This document shows positions 25,550 to 34,183 of a stretch of 64,000 nt of DNA, piece after piece. How positions within the stretch are numbered: position 1 is the stretch's first letter; each line of letters opens with the position of its first letter. The notes under the pieces are model-generated. The model was not told where the DNA came from. It saw only the letters and a program-made list of their open reading frames with translations, and did not search any database. The stretch spans positions 1 to 64,000 of the forward strand of contig NZ_JAODNK010000007.1 of NCBI RefSeq assembly GCF_025465275.1, written 5' to 3'. This stretch comes from Nocardia sp. (GTDB lineage Bacteria > Actinomycetota > Actinomycetes > Mycobacteriales > Mycobacteriaceae). The translations under genes were made by a program, and so were the position numbers.

Positions 25550-26587
25550 TCAGCCGAGCTGGGAGAGGGCGGTGAGTAGGGGGAGGATGGTGTGTAGGAA
25601 GTCGCCGGGGCAGGTGGTTTCGCCGCAGACCGATTGCCAGTCGCGGTGGCCGGAGACAGCCGGGATTGTGGTGGTCAGGCCGCTGGTGGGGTTGGTGTAG
25701 TTCACCTGGGCGAAGGGGTTGAGGGACAGGGCGGAGCAGAGGCGGGTCAGGACGGTGTCGAGGCTGTGCAGGGCGGGTTTGCTGGGGAGGGTGCTGGTGA
25801 AGTCGCCGATCAGGCAGATGCCGATATTGCCGGAATTCGCGCCGCGGACGTGGCCGGCGGTGATGATTTCGGCGCCGGGGCGCAGGTCGGAGCCCGGTTT
25901 GAAGATGGGGGAGTCGTCGGCGCCGGTGTGGCGGGCGGAGTAGATCACGCCGTTCGGGTCGATCATGAGGTGGTAGCCGACGTCGCCCCAGCCTTGGCCG
26001 TCGGGGTCGGGAAGGGCGTGGAAACGGTAGACGCCGGTGACCGCGTCGCGGTAGTCGTCGTACTCCTGGCCGGTGGGTATCTGGGTGTGGTGGACCGTGA
26101 TCACCTGTGCGGGTGCGTATTCCGGTTCGCCCCAGGTCATGAGGGATTCATCGGCTCCCCAGCCGGAGCGGGTGACCGCTGGGAAACCCCAGGCGTACGA
26201 GGTCGATACCGCGCTGCGGAACGGTTGGGCGGTCACCGGTGCGAAAACACTGGGAGCCAAAGCCTTTTCGGAGATGACATCGAGTTTGTCGGCGCCCGCC
26301 GGAATGGGGATGATCTCCGATAGCTTGCCGGGGCGATCGTCGCGGCCGTGCGCCGTCCGACGCACCGAGACCGGATCGGTCCACGCACCCGCCACGCGGA
26401 ATCGCACCGCTGCAGGTTTTCCGGTCTGGTCGGGCTGCCGCACTGCGGTGAAAAGGCCACCGTGACAATCGGTTCCCTCGGCCGGGGCGGCGTCGGCGAA
26501 GGTCCGGGCGCCCAGCCATCCTGTCGCGGCCACCGCCGCTGCGCCGGTGAACAGGGTGCGGCGGCGTACCTGATTGTGCTGTGTCAC
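25550..26587 (-). CDS. Secreted N-acetylmuramoyl-L-alanine amidase (PGRP domain)
   Basis: 345 aa. A twin-arginine-like signal (R-R-R-T-L-F-T-G, about 8-15) leads a Tat-type export sequence. The amidase_2/PGRP domain (about 150-330) includes 'SGWGADESLM', 'VITVHHTQIPTG', 'GWGDVGYHLMIDPNGVIYSARH' and 'AVSGHRDW'. His in VHHT and His in GHRDW plus the Cys of 'ETTCPGD' fit the Zn/catalytic set. It would cleave the lactyl-peptide bond of peptidoglycan. GTG 26587 follows GAGG. Confidence 0.88.
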   Translation of the reverse strand: MTQHNQVRRRTLFTGAAAVAATGWLGARTFADAAPAEGTDCHGGLFTAVRQPDQTGKPAAVRFRVAGAWTDPVSVRRTAHGRDDRPGKLSEIIPIPAGADKLDVISEKALAPSVFAPVTAQPFRSAVSTSYAWGFPAVTRSGWGADESLMTWGEPEYAPAQVITVHHTQIPTGQEYDDYRDAVTGVYRFHALPDPDGQGWGDVGYHLMIDPNGVIYSARHTGADDSPIFKPGSDLRPGAEIITAGHVRGANSGNIGICLIGDFTSTLPSKPALHSLDTVLTRLCSALSLNPFAQVNYTNPTSGLTTTIPAVSGHRDWQSVCGETTCPGDFLHTILPLLTALSQLG

Positions 26588-26707
26588 TTCGATCCTCGGC
26601 TTTCGTCCTATGAATCCTACGAAAGTCGACGGACCAGTCCGGAACCGGCACCGGCCAGCGAGGTGATCTTGACGAACAAAGGGGAACACGTTCAAACTAC
26701 CCGTGGG

Positions 26708-26731
26708 TAACCAGACCTTGGGGTCTGGTTA
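26708..26731. promoter_or_regulatory. Palindrome between amidase and lipase genes
   Basis: TAACCAGACC-ttgg-GGTCTGGTTA, a perfect 10-bp inverted repeat with a 4-base spacer. It lies 120 bp upstream of the amidase start and 59-82 bp upstream of the lipase start, where a repressor operator would be expected. A short hairpin in the lipase leader is the alternative. Confidence 0.5.
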
Positions 26732-26789
26732 GAGCGGCCGTCTATGACCAGCGCTTTCATGGTGCCCGCAGTTGAGAGGATTCTCGGAG

Positions 26790-28103
26790 TTGAGAAGAAT
26801 ACTGGGACGCGTTCCTGTTGCGCTGGCGGTGGCGGCTCTGGCGCTGGCGGTCGGTTCGACGGCAGAGTTCGCGCCGCACGCCAATGCGGCGTCCGATGCG
26901 TTCTACGAGTACACCGGCGAGACGCCGCTGTCCTCGTTCGAGCCGGGCGCCATTCTCGATACCAGGACGCTGCCCTACCACGTGAGCGGGTTCGCGACTC
27001 CGCTCACCGCGGTGCAGCTGCTGTACCGCACGACCGACGCGCAACACCGGCCGGCCGTCGGAGTCACCTCGATCCTGGTGCCGCCCGGCGGCGACCCCGC
27101 CAAAGCGGTTGCGTACCAGTCCTTCTACGACTCGCTCAACCCCGAGGACAGCCCGTCCCGGTCCATTGCCGGTGACGTGAGCTTCGGCGGCCTGGTCAAC
27201 AGCATGGAAGCCACCCTGATCGCCCCGCTCCTCGCGCAGGGGTTCGCCGTCATCGTCGACGACACCGAAGGCGAGCACGCGGATTTCGCCGCCGGACCCG
27301 AATACGGCATGAATACCCTCGACTCGATCCGCGCGGCGACCCACTCGCCGGCGACCGGCCTGAACGCGGACGCCCGGATCGGATTGATCGGATATTCGGG
27401 TGGAGCGATCGCCACCAATTGGGCTGCGGCCCTGGCCCCCAGCTACGCGCCGGATGTCGACGCCCGGCTGGTCGGCGCTGCCGAGGGCGGTGTGCTGGTC
27501 AACCCGGCCCGCAACCTCTCCTACATCAGCGGCAGTATCGGATGGTCGGGTGTCGCGGCCATGGCGATCATCGGCATCGCGCGCTCCTATGACATCGACT
27601 TCACGCCCTATCTGAACAGCTACGGCGCACAGATCATCGACAGACTGTCGAACGCCTCGATCGCCAATGTGCTGTTCCAATACCCCGGATTGACCTGGCA
27701 GCAGCTGGCAAAGCCGGAGTACGCCGATCCCAACAGCGTGCCGCCGTTCGTGGAGGCGGTGCGCAAGATCGACCTCGGTCTCGCACCCACGCCGACCACC
27801 CCCATGTTCATCGGCCAGGGCGCCAATGGCGAGCTGGAGGGCAGCGACGGCAGCAAACCCGGCATCGGCCACGGTGACGGCGTCATGCTCGCCGGTGACG
27901 TCCGCGCCCTCGCCAACCAGTACTGCGCAACCGGCAACCCGGCGATCCAGTACCAGCAGTACGACCTGCTCAGCCATGTCCCCTCCATGGTTCCGTGGAC
28001 GCCGACGGCGCTCGCCTGGCTCACCGCCCGATTCGCGGGGGAACCGGCACCGACCAGCTGCGGCGCCATCGCGCCGGGAAACTCACTCGCACCGCAACTT
28101 TGA
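26790..28103 (+). CDS. Secreted lipase (LIP family, PF03583-type)
   Basis: 437 aa. The signal peptide ends near HANA-A. An alpha/beta-hydrolase of the secretory lipase family follows. The nucleophile elbow is G-Y-S-G-G, followed by the lid-like 'AIATNWAAALAPSYAPDV' segment. The catalytic Asp/His are likely in 'GQGANGELEGSDG' and 'HVPSM' but were not proven. TTG 26790 has GAGAGGA nine bases upstream; TTG 26772 is in frame too. The substrate is probably triacylglycerol or a host/plant ester. Monocistronic with a terminator-like hairpin after it. Confidence 0.87.
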   Translation: MRRILGRVPVALAVAALALAVGSTAEFAPHANAASDAFYEYTGETPLSSFEPGAILDTRTLPYHVSGFATPLTAVQLLYRTTDAQHRPAVGVTSILVPPGGDPAKAVAYQSFYDSLNPEDSPSRSIAGDVSFGGLVNSMEATLIAPLLAQGFAVIVDDTEGEHADFAAGPEYGMNTLDSIRAATHSPATGLNADARIGLIGYSGGAIATNWAAALAPSYAPDVDARLVGAAEGGVLVNPARNLSYISGSIGWSGVAAMAIIGIARSYDIDFTPYLNSYGAQIIDRLSNASIANVLFQYPGLTWQQLAKPEYADPNSVPPFVEAVRKIDLGLAPTPTTPMFIGQGANGELEGSDGSKPGIGHGDGVMLAGDVRALANQYCATGNPAIQYQQYDLLSHVPSMVPWTPTALAWLTARFAGEPAPTSCGAIAPGNSLAPQL

Positions 28104-28112
28104 CGGCAAGAC

Positions 28113-28148
28113 CGATCCCCGATTCGCTGTGGCGCATCGGGGATCGGC
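28113..28148. terminator. Terminator-like hairpin
   Basis: A 12-bp perfect stem CCGATCCCCGAT/ATCGGGGATCGG (28113-28124 with 28137-28148) and a 12-base loop between the converging lipase and TetR genes. No U-run. Confidence 0.7.
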
Positions 28149-28208
28149 ATGTGGGCGCCGGATATGGCTGTGCCGCTGTCGATTAGGCGGCCAGAGGGCT
28201 GGGAGTCG

Positions 28209-28841
28209 TTACTCCGCGTTGTGAGCCGGAAAGCGGGCGGTGAGTCCGTCGACGAAGGCGGTCAGGGCCAATTCGAAGCTCTCGGAGTCGATTTCGTCGG
28301 CTCGGGCGCGGAGCAGGTGGGCCTGTTCGAGGTGGGGGTAGCGGTCCCGATAGACCTGGACGTCGTCGACGAAGCCTCGGGAGAAGGAGCCAATGGTGGC
28401 GCCCATGACGAGGTAGCGGGTGGCGGCGCCGATCATGGTGGCGTCGCGCGGGGGCCAGCCCGCGCCTACCAGGCCACCGTGGACGGCGTCGGCGTGGCGG
28501 AGGTTTTCTTCGCGTTTGCCGGGGCCGGCGGCGAGGTAGGGGACGAAATTGGGGTGGGCGACCAACTCGTGGCGGTAGGAGCGCGCCCAGGACATGAGGC
28601 CGTGCTGCCAGTCGCCGTGGTCGAAGGCGGAGGTGTCCACGCGGGCCATGATGCCGCCGGCGATGTCGTCGAGCACATCGTCCTTGGTGGGGTAGTGCCC
28701 GTAGAGGGACGCGGCTTGGACGCCCAGTTCGGCGGCGAGTTTGCGCATGGACAGCTCGGCGAGGCCGTCGCGGTCGATGAGGGTCAGGGCGGCGTCACGA
28801 ATGCGCTCCCGGCTCAATAGCGGCACCCTCGGTCTCGCCAT
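28209..28841 (-). CDS. TetR family regulator of the acyl-CoA operon
   Basis: 210 aa. HTH at about 11-56 ('RDAALTLIDRDGLAELSMRKLAAELGVQAASLYGHYPTKDDVLDDI' region). The C-terminal domain resembles TetR_C_1. Divergent from an acyl-CoA dehydrogenase operon with two dyads in the 140-bp gap, so it most likely represses that operon in response to an acyl-CoA. ATG 28841 (MARPRVP) is chosen over 28850. Confidence 0.88.
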   Translation of the reverse strand: MARPRVPLLSRERIRDAALTLIDRDGLAELSMRKLAAELGVQAASLYGHYPTKDDVLDDIAGGIMARVDTSAFDHGDWQHGLMSWARSYRHELVAHPNFVPYLAAGPGKREENLRHADAVHGGLVGAGWPPRDATMIGAATRYLVMGATIGSFSRGFVDDVQVYRDRYPHLEQAHLLRARADEIDSESFELALTAFVDGLTARFPAHNAE

Positions 28842-28889
28842 TCGACACACCTCCCTGCTGTCGACCCCCGGGGATCACCCCGCTGACCT

Positions 28890-28940
28890 CGAAGTTATCA
28901 CTTCATCCTTGAAAAACCGAACACCGTTAGGATAACTTCG
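28890..28940. promoter_or_regulatory. Inverted repeat in the TetR/acyl-CoA dehydrogenase gap
   Basis: CGAAGTTATC (28890-28899) and GATAACTTCG (28931-28940), 31 bp apart: a perfect 10-bp inverted repeat flanking the likely divergent promoters. The wide spacing suggests two half-operators or DNA looping. Confidence 0.5.
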
Positions 28941-28950
28941 GAGTCATTAA

Positions 28951-28970
28951 CCTAACAACGTTTGGTTAGG
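28951..28970. promoter_or_regulatory. Operator-like dyad over the acyl-CoA dehydrogenase leader
   Basis: CCTAAC-N8-GTTAGG with AACGTT inside. Its right half merges with the Shine-Dalgarno TTAGGAG of the gene at 28982. A related half site, CGTTAG, lies at 28925. Likely bound by the divergent TetR protein. Confidence 0.55.
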
Positions 28971-28981
28971 AGCTATTACAG

Positions 28982-30133
28982 ATGGACTTCGAGCTCGACG
29001 AACCGCAGCGCGCACTGCGCGAGGTGGCCCGTGCCTGGGTGGACAAGGAAGTTGTCCCCTACGCCGCCGCCTGGGACCGCGCCGAATCGGTGGACCTCGC
29101 CATTGTCGGCAAGCTCGGCGATATGGGATTCCTCGGCATCGAGATTCCCGAGGAGTACGGCGGATACGGCGGCACCGCATTGGATTACTGCCTGCTGCTC
29201 GAGGAACTCGGGCGCGGGGACAGTTCGGTGCGCGGCATCGTCTCGGTATCGCTCGGCCTGGTCGGCAAATCGATCAAGACCTACGGCACGCAGGCGCAGC
29301 GGCGAGAATGGTTGCCGCGCTTGTGCTCCGGGCAGGCGCTGGGCTGCTTCGCACTCACCGAGCCCGGCACCGGATCGGATGCGGGCAGTCTGATCAGCAA
29401 AGCCGTTCAGGACGGCGATGATTGGCTGCTGTCGGGCACCAAGATGTTCATCACCAATGGCACCTGGGCCGATGTCGCCATCTTCTTCGCGCGGACCGGC
29501 GGGCCGGGACCCCGGGGCGTCACCGCCTTCCTGGTGCCTACCGATGCGCCGGGATTCACCCGGAAAGAGATCAAGGGCAAGCTGGGCCTGCGCGGGCAGG
29601 CCACCGCCGAACTGGTGCTCGACCAGGTGCGGGTGCCCGATTCGGCCCGGCTCGGCGACGAAGACCAGGGCTTCAAGATCGCCATGGGCGCGCTCGACAA
29701 GGGCCGCATGGGTGTTGCCGCCGGCTGTGTCGGCGTCGCGCGCGGCTGCCTGGAAGCCTCGGTGAAATACGCTCAGGAGCGCGAGCAGTTCGGTAAGCCC
29801 ATCGCCTCGTATCAGCTGGTGCAGGAGCTGCTCGCCGATATCGCTGTCGAGGTCGAGGCGGCGCGGCTGCTCGCCTGGCGGGTCGCCGACCTGGTGGAGC
29901 GCGGCAAGCCGTTCGGCACCGAAGCGTCCGTGGCCAAGCTGTTCGCCAGCGAGGCCGCGGTCAAGGCCGCCAACAATGCCATTCAGGTCTTCGGTGGCTA
30001 CGGCTATATCGACGAATACCCGGTCGCCAAGTACCTGCGCGACGCGCGCGTGCTCACGCTGTACGAGGGCACCAGCCAGATTCAGAAACTGCTCATCGGC
30101 CGCGCCCTCACCGGCGTGAACGCCATCGTCTGA
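28982..30133 (+). CDS. Acyl-CoA dehydrogenase
   Basis: 383 aa, full-length ACAD. 'CFALTEPGTGSDAGSL' lies over the FAD/substrate site, 'YAQEREQFGKPIASYQLVQ' is present, the FAD-binding 'QVFGGYGYIDEYPVAKYLRDARV' is typical, and the catalytic Glu is in 'LYEGTSQIQ'. It oxidises an acyl-CoA to the 2-enoyl-CoA; chain type unknown. Shine-Dalgarno TTAGGAG. First gene of an operon of ACAD, SDR, ACAD, ligase and MaoC; the next gene is 26 bp away. Confidence 0.94.
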   Translation: MDFELDEPQRALREVARAWVDKEVVPYAAAWDRAESVDLAIVGKLGDMGFLGIEIPEEYGGYGGTALDYCLLLEELGRGDSSVRGIVSVSLGLVGKSIKTYGTQAQRREWLPRLCSGQALGCFALTEPGTGSDAGSLISKAVQDGDDWLLSGTKMFITNGTWADVAIFFARTGGPGPRGVTAFLVPTDAPGFTRKEIKGKLGLRGQATAELVLDQVRVPDSARLGDEDQGFKIAMGALDKGRMGVAAGCVGVARGCLEASVKYAQEREQFGKPIASYQLVQELLADIAVEVEAARLLAWRVADLVERGKPFGTEASVAKLFASEAAVKAANNAIQVFGGYGYIDEYPVAKYLRDARVLTLYEGTSQIQKLLIGRALTGVNAIV

Positions 30134-30159
30134 CCACATTCTCGGACAAGGAGATTCGC

Positions 30160-30912
30160 ATGACCTCGAAGGTTGCCTTCGTCACCGGCGCCGCCCGCGG
30201 GATCGGCGCCGCCACCGCGGCCCGGCTGGCCGCCGACGGATTCACCGTCGCCATTGCCGACCTCGACGAAGCCGCCTGTAAGACGGCCGTCGATGCCATT
30301 GTCGCCGACGGCGGCAAGGCAATCGCGGTGGCCTGCAATGTGACCGACGAAGCCTCCGTCGACGCTGCATTCGAACGTGTTGCCGCAGAGCTGGGCTCGG
30401 TCGACGTGCTGATCAACAATGCCGGCGTGCTGCGGGACAACCTGCTGTTCAAGATGTCCGTGGAGGACTGGGACACCGTCATGTCGGTGCACCTGCGCGG
30501 CGCGTTCCTGTGCAGCCGGGCCGCGCAGCGGTACATGGTCAAGCAGAAGTCCGGCAAGATCGTGAACACCTCCAGCGTGTCCGCGCTCGGCAGCCGCGGG
30601 CAGGCCAATTACTCGGCGGCCAAGATGGGCATCCAGGGGTTCACTCGCACGCTCGCCATCGAACTCGGTCCGTACGGCATCAATGTGAATGCCGTTGCGC
30701 CCGGCTTCATCGTCACCGATATGACCGATGCCACCGCGGCCCGGGTCGGCGTCGATCCCGAGGAATTCCGGACCCAGGCCGCCGCCGTCACCCCGCTGCG
30801 CCGCGTCGGGCAGCCCGCGGACATTGCCAATGTGGTCTCGTTCCTCGTCTCCGAGGACGCCTCCTTCGTCACCGGCCAGACCATCTATGTTGACGGCGGC
30901 CGCAAGCTCTAG
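30160..30912 (+). CDS. SDR, FabG-like 3-hydroxyacyl-CoA dehydrogenase/reductase
   Basis: 250 aa. TGAARGIG (about 9-16), 'DVLINNAGVLRDNLLFKM', the catalytic Ser in 'IVNTSSVSAL' and Y-S-A-A-K are all intact, as in FabG. C-terminal 'VTGQTIYVDGGRKL' is typical. In this operon it fits oxidation of a 3-hydroxyacyl-CoA made by the MaoC hydratase. ACP-linked reduction is possible but less likely in this context. Confidence 0.93.
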   Translation: MTSKVAFVTGAARGIGAATAARLAADGFTVAIADLDEAACKTAVDAIVADGGKAIAVACNVTDEASVDAAFERVAAELGSVDVLINNAGVLRDNLLFKMSVEDWDTVMSVHLRGAFLCSRAAQRYMVKQKSGKIVNTSSVSALGSRGQANYSAAKMGIQGFTRTLAIELGPYGINVNAVAPGFIVTDMTDATAARVGVDPEEFRTQAAAVTPLRRVGQPADIANVVSFLVSEDASFVTGQTIYVDGGRKL

Positions 30913-30924
30913 AGAGAAAGTCCG

Positions 30925-32082
30925 ATGCAGAGAACAGTTTTCGACGCCGATCACGAATCCTTCCGCAAGACGGTGCGCGCCTTCATCGAATCCGAAGTCG
31001 CGCCCGTCTACGACGAATGGTTCGACGCCGGCATCGCGCCGCGCGAGTTCTATTACCAGCTGGCCGAACTCGGCATCTTCGGCATCGAGGTGCCCGAGGA
31101 ATTCGGTGGCGCCGGTATCGAATCCTTCAAGTTCCAGGCCGTCATCATCGAAGAGGCCGCCCGCGCGGCGGTCTCCTTCGGTGGCTCCAGTGTGCACGTG
31201 GGCCTGTGCCTGCCGTACCTGAAGATGCTGGCCAGTCAGGAGCAGAAGGAGCGCCTGCTGCCCGGCTTCGTGAGCGGCGAGACCATGTTCGCCATTGCCA
31301 TGACCGAGCCCGGCACCGGGTCGGATCTGGCCGGAATGCGGACCACCGCAAAGCTTTCCGAGGACGGCACGCACTATGTGCTGAACGGGTCCAAGACCTT
31401 CATCACCGGCGGTGTGCACGCCGACCGGGTGATCGTCTGCGCCCGCACCGACGCACCCCTCGCCGATGATCGCCGGCACGGCATCTCGCTGTTCATGGTG
31501 GACACCAAATCACCGGGCTACACCGTCGGCCGCAAGCTGGACAAGCTCGGCCTGAAGGTCTCCGACACCGCCGAACTCAGCTTCACGAATGTCGAAGTGC
31601 CCGAGGCGGATCTGCTCGGCGAGGAGAACAAGGGCTTCTCCTACCTCGGGCTCAACCTGCCGCAGGAACGGCTCTCCATCGCCGTCGGCGCGTACGCGCA
31701 GGCGCGGGCGGCCGTGCAGTTCGCCAAGGAATACACGCAGCAGCGCAATGTCTTCGGGCAGCCGGTCGCCAGCTTCCAGAACACCAAATTCGAGCTGGCC
31801 GCCTGTCAGGCCGAAGTGGATGCTGCCGAAGCCGTGGTGGACCGCGGGCTCGAGGCGCTCGACGCCGGGACGCTGACCCCGGCGGATGCCGCCTCCGCCA
31901 AGCTGTTCTGCACCGAGGTCGCGGCCCGCGTCATCGACCGCTGCCTGCAGTTGCACGGCGGCTACGGATTCATCAACGAGTACCCGATCGCGCGGCTCTA
32001 CGCCGACAACCGTGTCAACCGGATCTACGGCGGCACCAGCGAAGTCATGAAGATGATCATCGCCAAGGATATGGGCCTGTAG
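30925..32082 (+). CDS. Acyl-CoA dehydrogenase
   Basis: 385 aa, second ACAD of the operon. 'MFAIAMTEPGTGSDLAGM', 'EYTQQRNVFGQPVASFQNTKFELA' and 'LQLHGGYGFINEYPIARLYADNRV' are present, with the catalytic region 'IYGGTSEVM'. Here Gly stands where the first ACAD has Glu (YGGTSE against YEGTSQ), so the catalytic base lies elsewhere, as in isovaleryl-CoA and long-chain types. RBS AGAGAGAAAG. It starts 12 bp after the SDR. Confidence 0.93.
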   Translation: MQRTVFDADHESFRKTVRAFIESEVAPVYDEWFDAGIAPREFYYQLAELGIFGIEVPEEFGGAGIESFKFQAVIIEEAARAAVSFGGSSVHVGLCLPYLKMLASQEQKERLLPGFVSGETMFAIAMTEPGTGSDLAGMRTTAKLSEDGTHYVLNGSKTFITGGVHADRVIVCARTDAPLADDRRHGISLFMVDTKSPGYTVGRKLDKLGLKVSDTAELSFTNVEVPEADLLGEENKGFSYLGLNLPQERLSIAVGAYAQARAAVQFAKEYTQQRNVFGQPVASFQNTKFELAACQAEVDAAEAVVDRGLEALDAGTLTPADAASAKLFCTEVAARVIDRCLQLHGGYGFINEYPIARLYADNRVNRIYGGTSEVMKMIIAKDMGL

Positions 32083-32113
32083 GCCACACGCTACGAACAG
32101 CAAGAGGTCCCCC

Positions 32114-33598
32114 ATGAACGCGACGCTCTCCCTGGCCAGCATTCTCGCCGAACCGGCGCGGCGGCGGCCCGATCACCTCGCCCTCATCGAAGGCGCGCAA
32201 CGGATCACCTTCGCCGACCTGTGGCGGCAGGCCCGCGAACAGGCCGCCGCGCTCATCGAACTCGGTGTGCGGCCCGGGGATCGAGTCGCGCTCATGGGGC
32301 CCAATACCGCCGACTTCCCGCGCGCCTACTACGCCATTCTGGCGGCGGGCGCGACGGTGGTGCCGGTGCATCTGCTGCTCACCGCCGACGAGGCCGAATA
32401 CGTGCTGCGAGACAGTAAAGCCTCGCTGCTCATCTGTCACGACATCGTGGCCCCGGTCGGCAAAGCGGCCGCAGAGCGTGCGGGGATTCCCTGTGTGAAC
32501 CCGAAAGAGCTGGCCGCAGAACCGATTCCGACGTTCGTCTCGCGCAGTCCGCTCGATATCGCGGTGGTGTTCTACACCAGTGGGACCACCGGCCAGCCGA
32601 AGGGCGCGGAGCTCAGCCACCTCAATATGGTCATGTGCGCCACGGTGAATGCCTTCGACGCCAATGAGGTCAAGCGCGAGGACATCGCCCTCGGTGCGCT
32701 CCCGCTGTTCCACGTGTTCGGGCAGACGGTATCCATGAATTCGCATTGGCGGCTCGGCGCGACCCTGGTACTGCTGCCGAGATTCGATGCGGCCGAAGCG
32801 ATTCGGCTCATGAACGCCGAGAACATCAATACCTTCCACGGTGTGCCGACCATGTACGTCGGCCTGCTGGAAGCCGCACGCGACGCCGAACGGCTGCCGA
32901 AACTGCGGCTCTGTATCAGCGGCGGCGCGGCCATGCCGCCGTCCGTACTCGAGGACTTCGAGCGCGTGTACGGCGCGCAGGTGCTCGAGGGCTACGGGCT
33001 TTCGGAGACTTCGCCGACCGCCACCGTCAACCAGCCGCTGCTCGGACCCGTCGCCGGCACCGTCGGACATGCGGTGTGGGGTGTGGATGTCGAGATCGCC
33101 GACCCGGCCGTGCGCGATCGCATCGAACTCCTGCCGACCGGCAGCGTCGGTGAGGTCGTGGTCCGCGGCCACAATGTGTTCAGCGGATACACCGGGCGGC
33201 CCGAAGCCACCGCGGAGGTCATGGTGGACGGCTGGTTCCGCACCGGGGACCTCGGCACCAAGGACGAGGGCGACTACCTGCGCATCGTGGATCGCATCAA
33301 AGAGATGATCATTCGCGGCGGGTTCAATGTGTATCCGACCGAGGTCGAGGCCGCGCTGCTGCGGCATCCCAAGATCGCGCAGGTCGCGGTGATCGGTGTG
33401 CCGGACGACAATTACGGCGAAGAGATCCTCGCGGTGGTGGTCCCTTCGGAGCCCGTCACCGCCGACGAAATCATCGAGTTCGCCCGTGAACACGTGGCCC
33501 GCTACAAGTATCCGCGGCGGGTCGAATTCCTCACCGAGCTACCGCTCGGTCCTACCCACAAGATTTTGAAGCGAGAACTCAAGGAGCGCTTCGCATGA
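32114..33598 (+). CDS. Fatty-acid-CoA ligase (FadD-type)
   Basis: 494 aa ANL-superfamily enzyme. The AMP-binding P-loop 'YTSGTTGQPKGAE' lies at about 155-167. 'GYGLSETSPTA', 'GWFRTGDLG' and 'IKEMIIRGGFNVYPTEVE' follow. The C-terminal catalytic Lys is in 'GPTHKILKREL'. It activates a carboxylic acid to its CoA thioester. The stop TGA overlaps an ATG (ATGA at 33595-33598) that opens a 25-codon mini-ORF before maoC. Confidence 0.94.
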   Translation: MNATLSLASILAEPARRRPDHLALIEGAQRITFADLWRQAREQAAALIELGVRPGDRVALMGPNTADFPRAYYAILAAGATVVPVHLLLTADEAEYVLRDSKASLLICHDIVAPVGKAAAERAGIPCVNPKELAAEPIPTFVSRSPLDIAVVFYTSGTTGQPKGAELSHLNMVMCATVNAFDANEVKREDIALGALPLFHVFGQTVSMNSHWRLGATLVLLPRFDAAEAIRLMNAENINTFHGVPTMYVGLLEAARDAERLPKLRLCISGGAAMPPSVLEDFERVYGAQVLEGYGLSETSPTATVNQPLLGPVAGTVGHAVWGVDVEIADPAVRDRIELLPTGSVGEVVVRGHNVFSGYTGRPEATAEVMVDGWFRTGDLGTKDEGDYLRIVDRIKEMIIRGGFNVYPTEVEAALLRHPKIAQVAVIGVPDDNYGEEILAVVVPSEPVTADEIIEFAREHVARYKYPRRVEFLTELPLGPTHKILKRELKERFA

Positions 33599-33672
33599 GC
33601 GGTCAGGCTCCGAGGCGGCAGCGGAGCGTAACCACGGAGAGCCCCGCTTATGCGAGAGCGGGCACAGCATGA
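33595..33672 (+). CDS. 25-aa mini-ORF linking fadD and maoC
   Basis: ATG 33595 overlaps the fadD stop (ATGA), and the stop TGA 33670-33672 overlaps the maoC ATG (ATGA). The mini-ORF lies across a 43-bp repeat that also sits in the qcrC/qcrA junction. The reading frame of the repeat differs between the two sites, so the peptide itself is unlikely to be conserved. Its probable role is to pass ribosomes from fadD to maoC. Translation is not proven. Confidence 0.4.
   Translation: MSGQAPRRQRSVTTESPAYARAGTA
33602..33644 (+). repeat. 43-bp junction repeat, copy A (fadD/maoC)
   Basis: Identical at 40 of 43 positions to 40702-40744; both copies follow an ATGAGC that carries the upstream stop and the mini-ORF start. 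The repeat begins GTCAGGCTC and ends AGAGCCC, so GGCTC and GAGCC can pair across it. A 6-bp direct repeat GCATGA flanks the inserted stretch (33593-33598 and 33667-33672). Confidence 0.85.
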
Positions 33673-34121
33673 TCGACTTCACCTCGTTCGACGAGTTACG
33701 CGCGGCCGTCGGCACCGAAATCGGTGTCAGTGACTGGATTCTCATCGACCAGGAACGCATCGACCGGTTCGCCGAAGCCACCGGCGATCACCAGTGGATC
33801 CATGTCGATCCGGAGCGGGCCACCGCTGGGCCCTACGGGCACACCATCGCGCACGGCTTCCTGACCCTGTCGCTGGTCGTCCCCATGACCGCCCAGGTGA
33901 TGCAGGTCGGCTTCGCCCGCCTGGCAATCAACTACGGGCTCAACAAGGTTCGCTTCATCACCCCGGTACCGGTGGGCAGTCGCATCCGCGGCCGCTTCAC
34001 CCTGAACTCCCTCACCGATATCCCGGGCGGCGTCCAGGCCGAACGCGCGGTCACCATCGAGATCGACGGCGAGCCCAAACCCGCCTGCGTAGCGGAAAGC
34101 ATCGCCCGCTACCTGGCGTGA
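33669..34121 (+). CDS. MaoC-like (R)-enoyl-CoA hydratase
   Basis: 150 aa single hotdog domain. The hydratase-2 signature is 'VSDWILIDQERIDRFAEATGDHQWIHVDPERA' with the catalytic Asp/His pair (D...H in GDHQWIHVD), plus 'GPYGHTIAHGFLTLSLV'. It hydrates a 2-enoyl-CoA, the product of the dehydrogenases encoded upstream. Last gene of the operon. No thiolase gene follows, so the final cleavage must be supplied from elsewhere. Confidence 0.93.
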   Translation: MIDFTSFDELRAAVGTEIGVSDWILIDQERIDRFAEATGDHQWIHVDPERATAGPYGHTIAHGFLTLSLVVPMTAQVMQVGFARLAINYGLNKVRFITPVPVGSRIRGRFTLNSLTDIPGGVQAERAVTIEIDGEPKPACVAESIARYLA

Positions 34122-34133
34122 CGGCACGATGAA

Positions 34134-34166
34134 GAAGGCCCGTCCCCGGCATCGGGACGGGCCTTC
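34134..34166. terminator. Bidirectional terminator
   Basis: A 13-bp perfect stem GAAGGCCCGTCCC/GGGACGGGCCTTC (34134-34146 with 34154-34166) between the converging maoC and YdcF-like genes, with a T-rich tail on the plus strand. Confidence 0.9.
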
Positions 34167-34183
34167 ACCTTTCGAGCTCGAAT

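Noticed and set aside
32057..33493. 478-codon frame antisense to the fatty-acid-CoA ligase gene
   Set aside because: Mirror of codon bias in the ligase gene; no start signal or domain.
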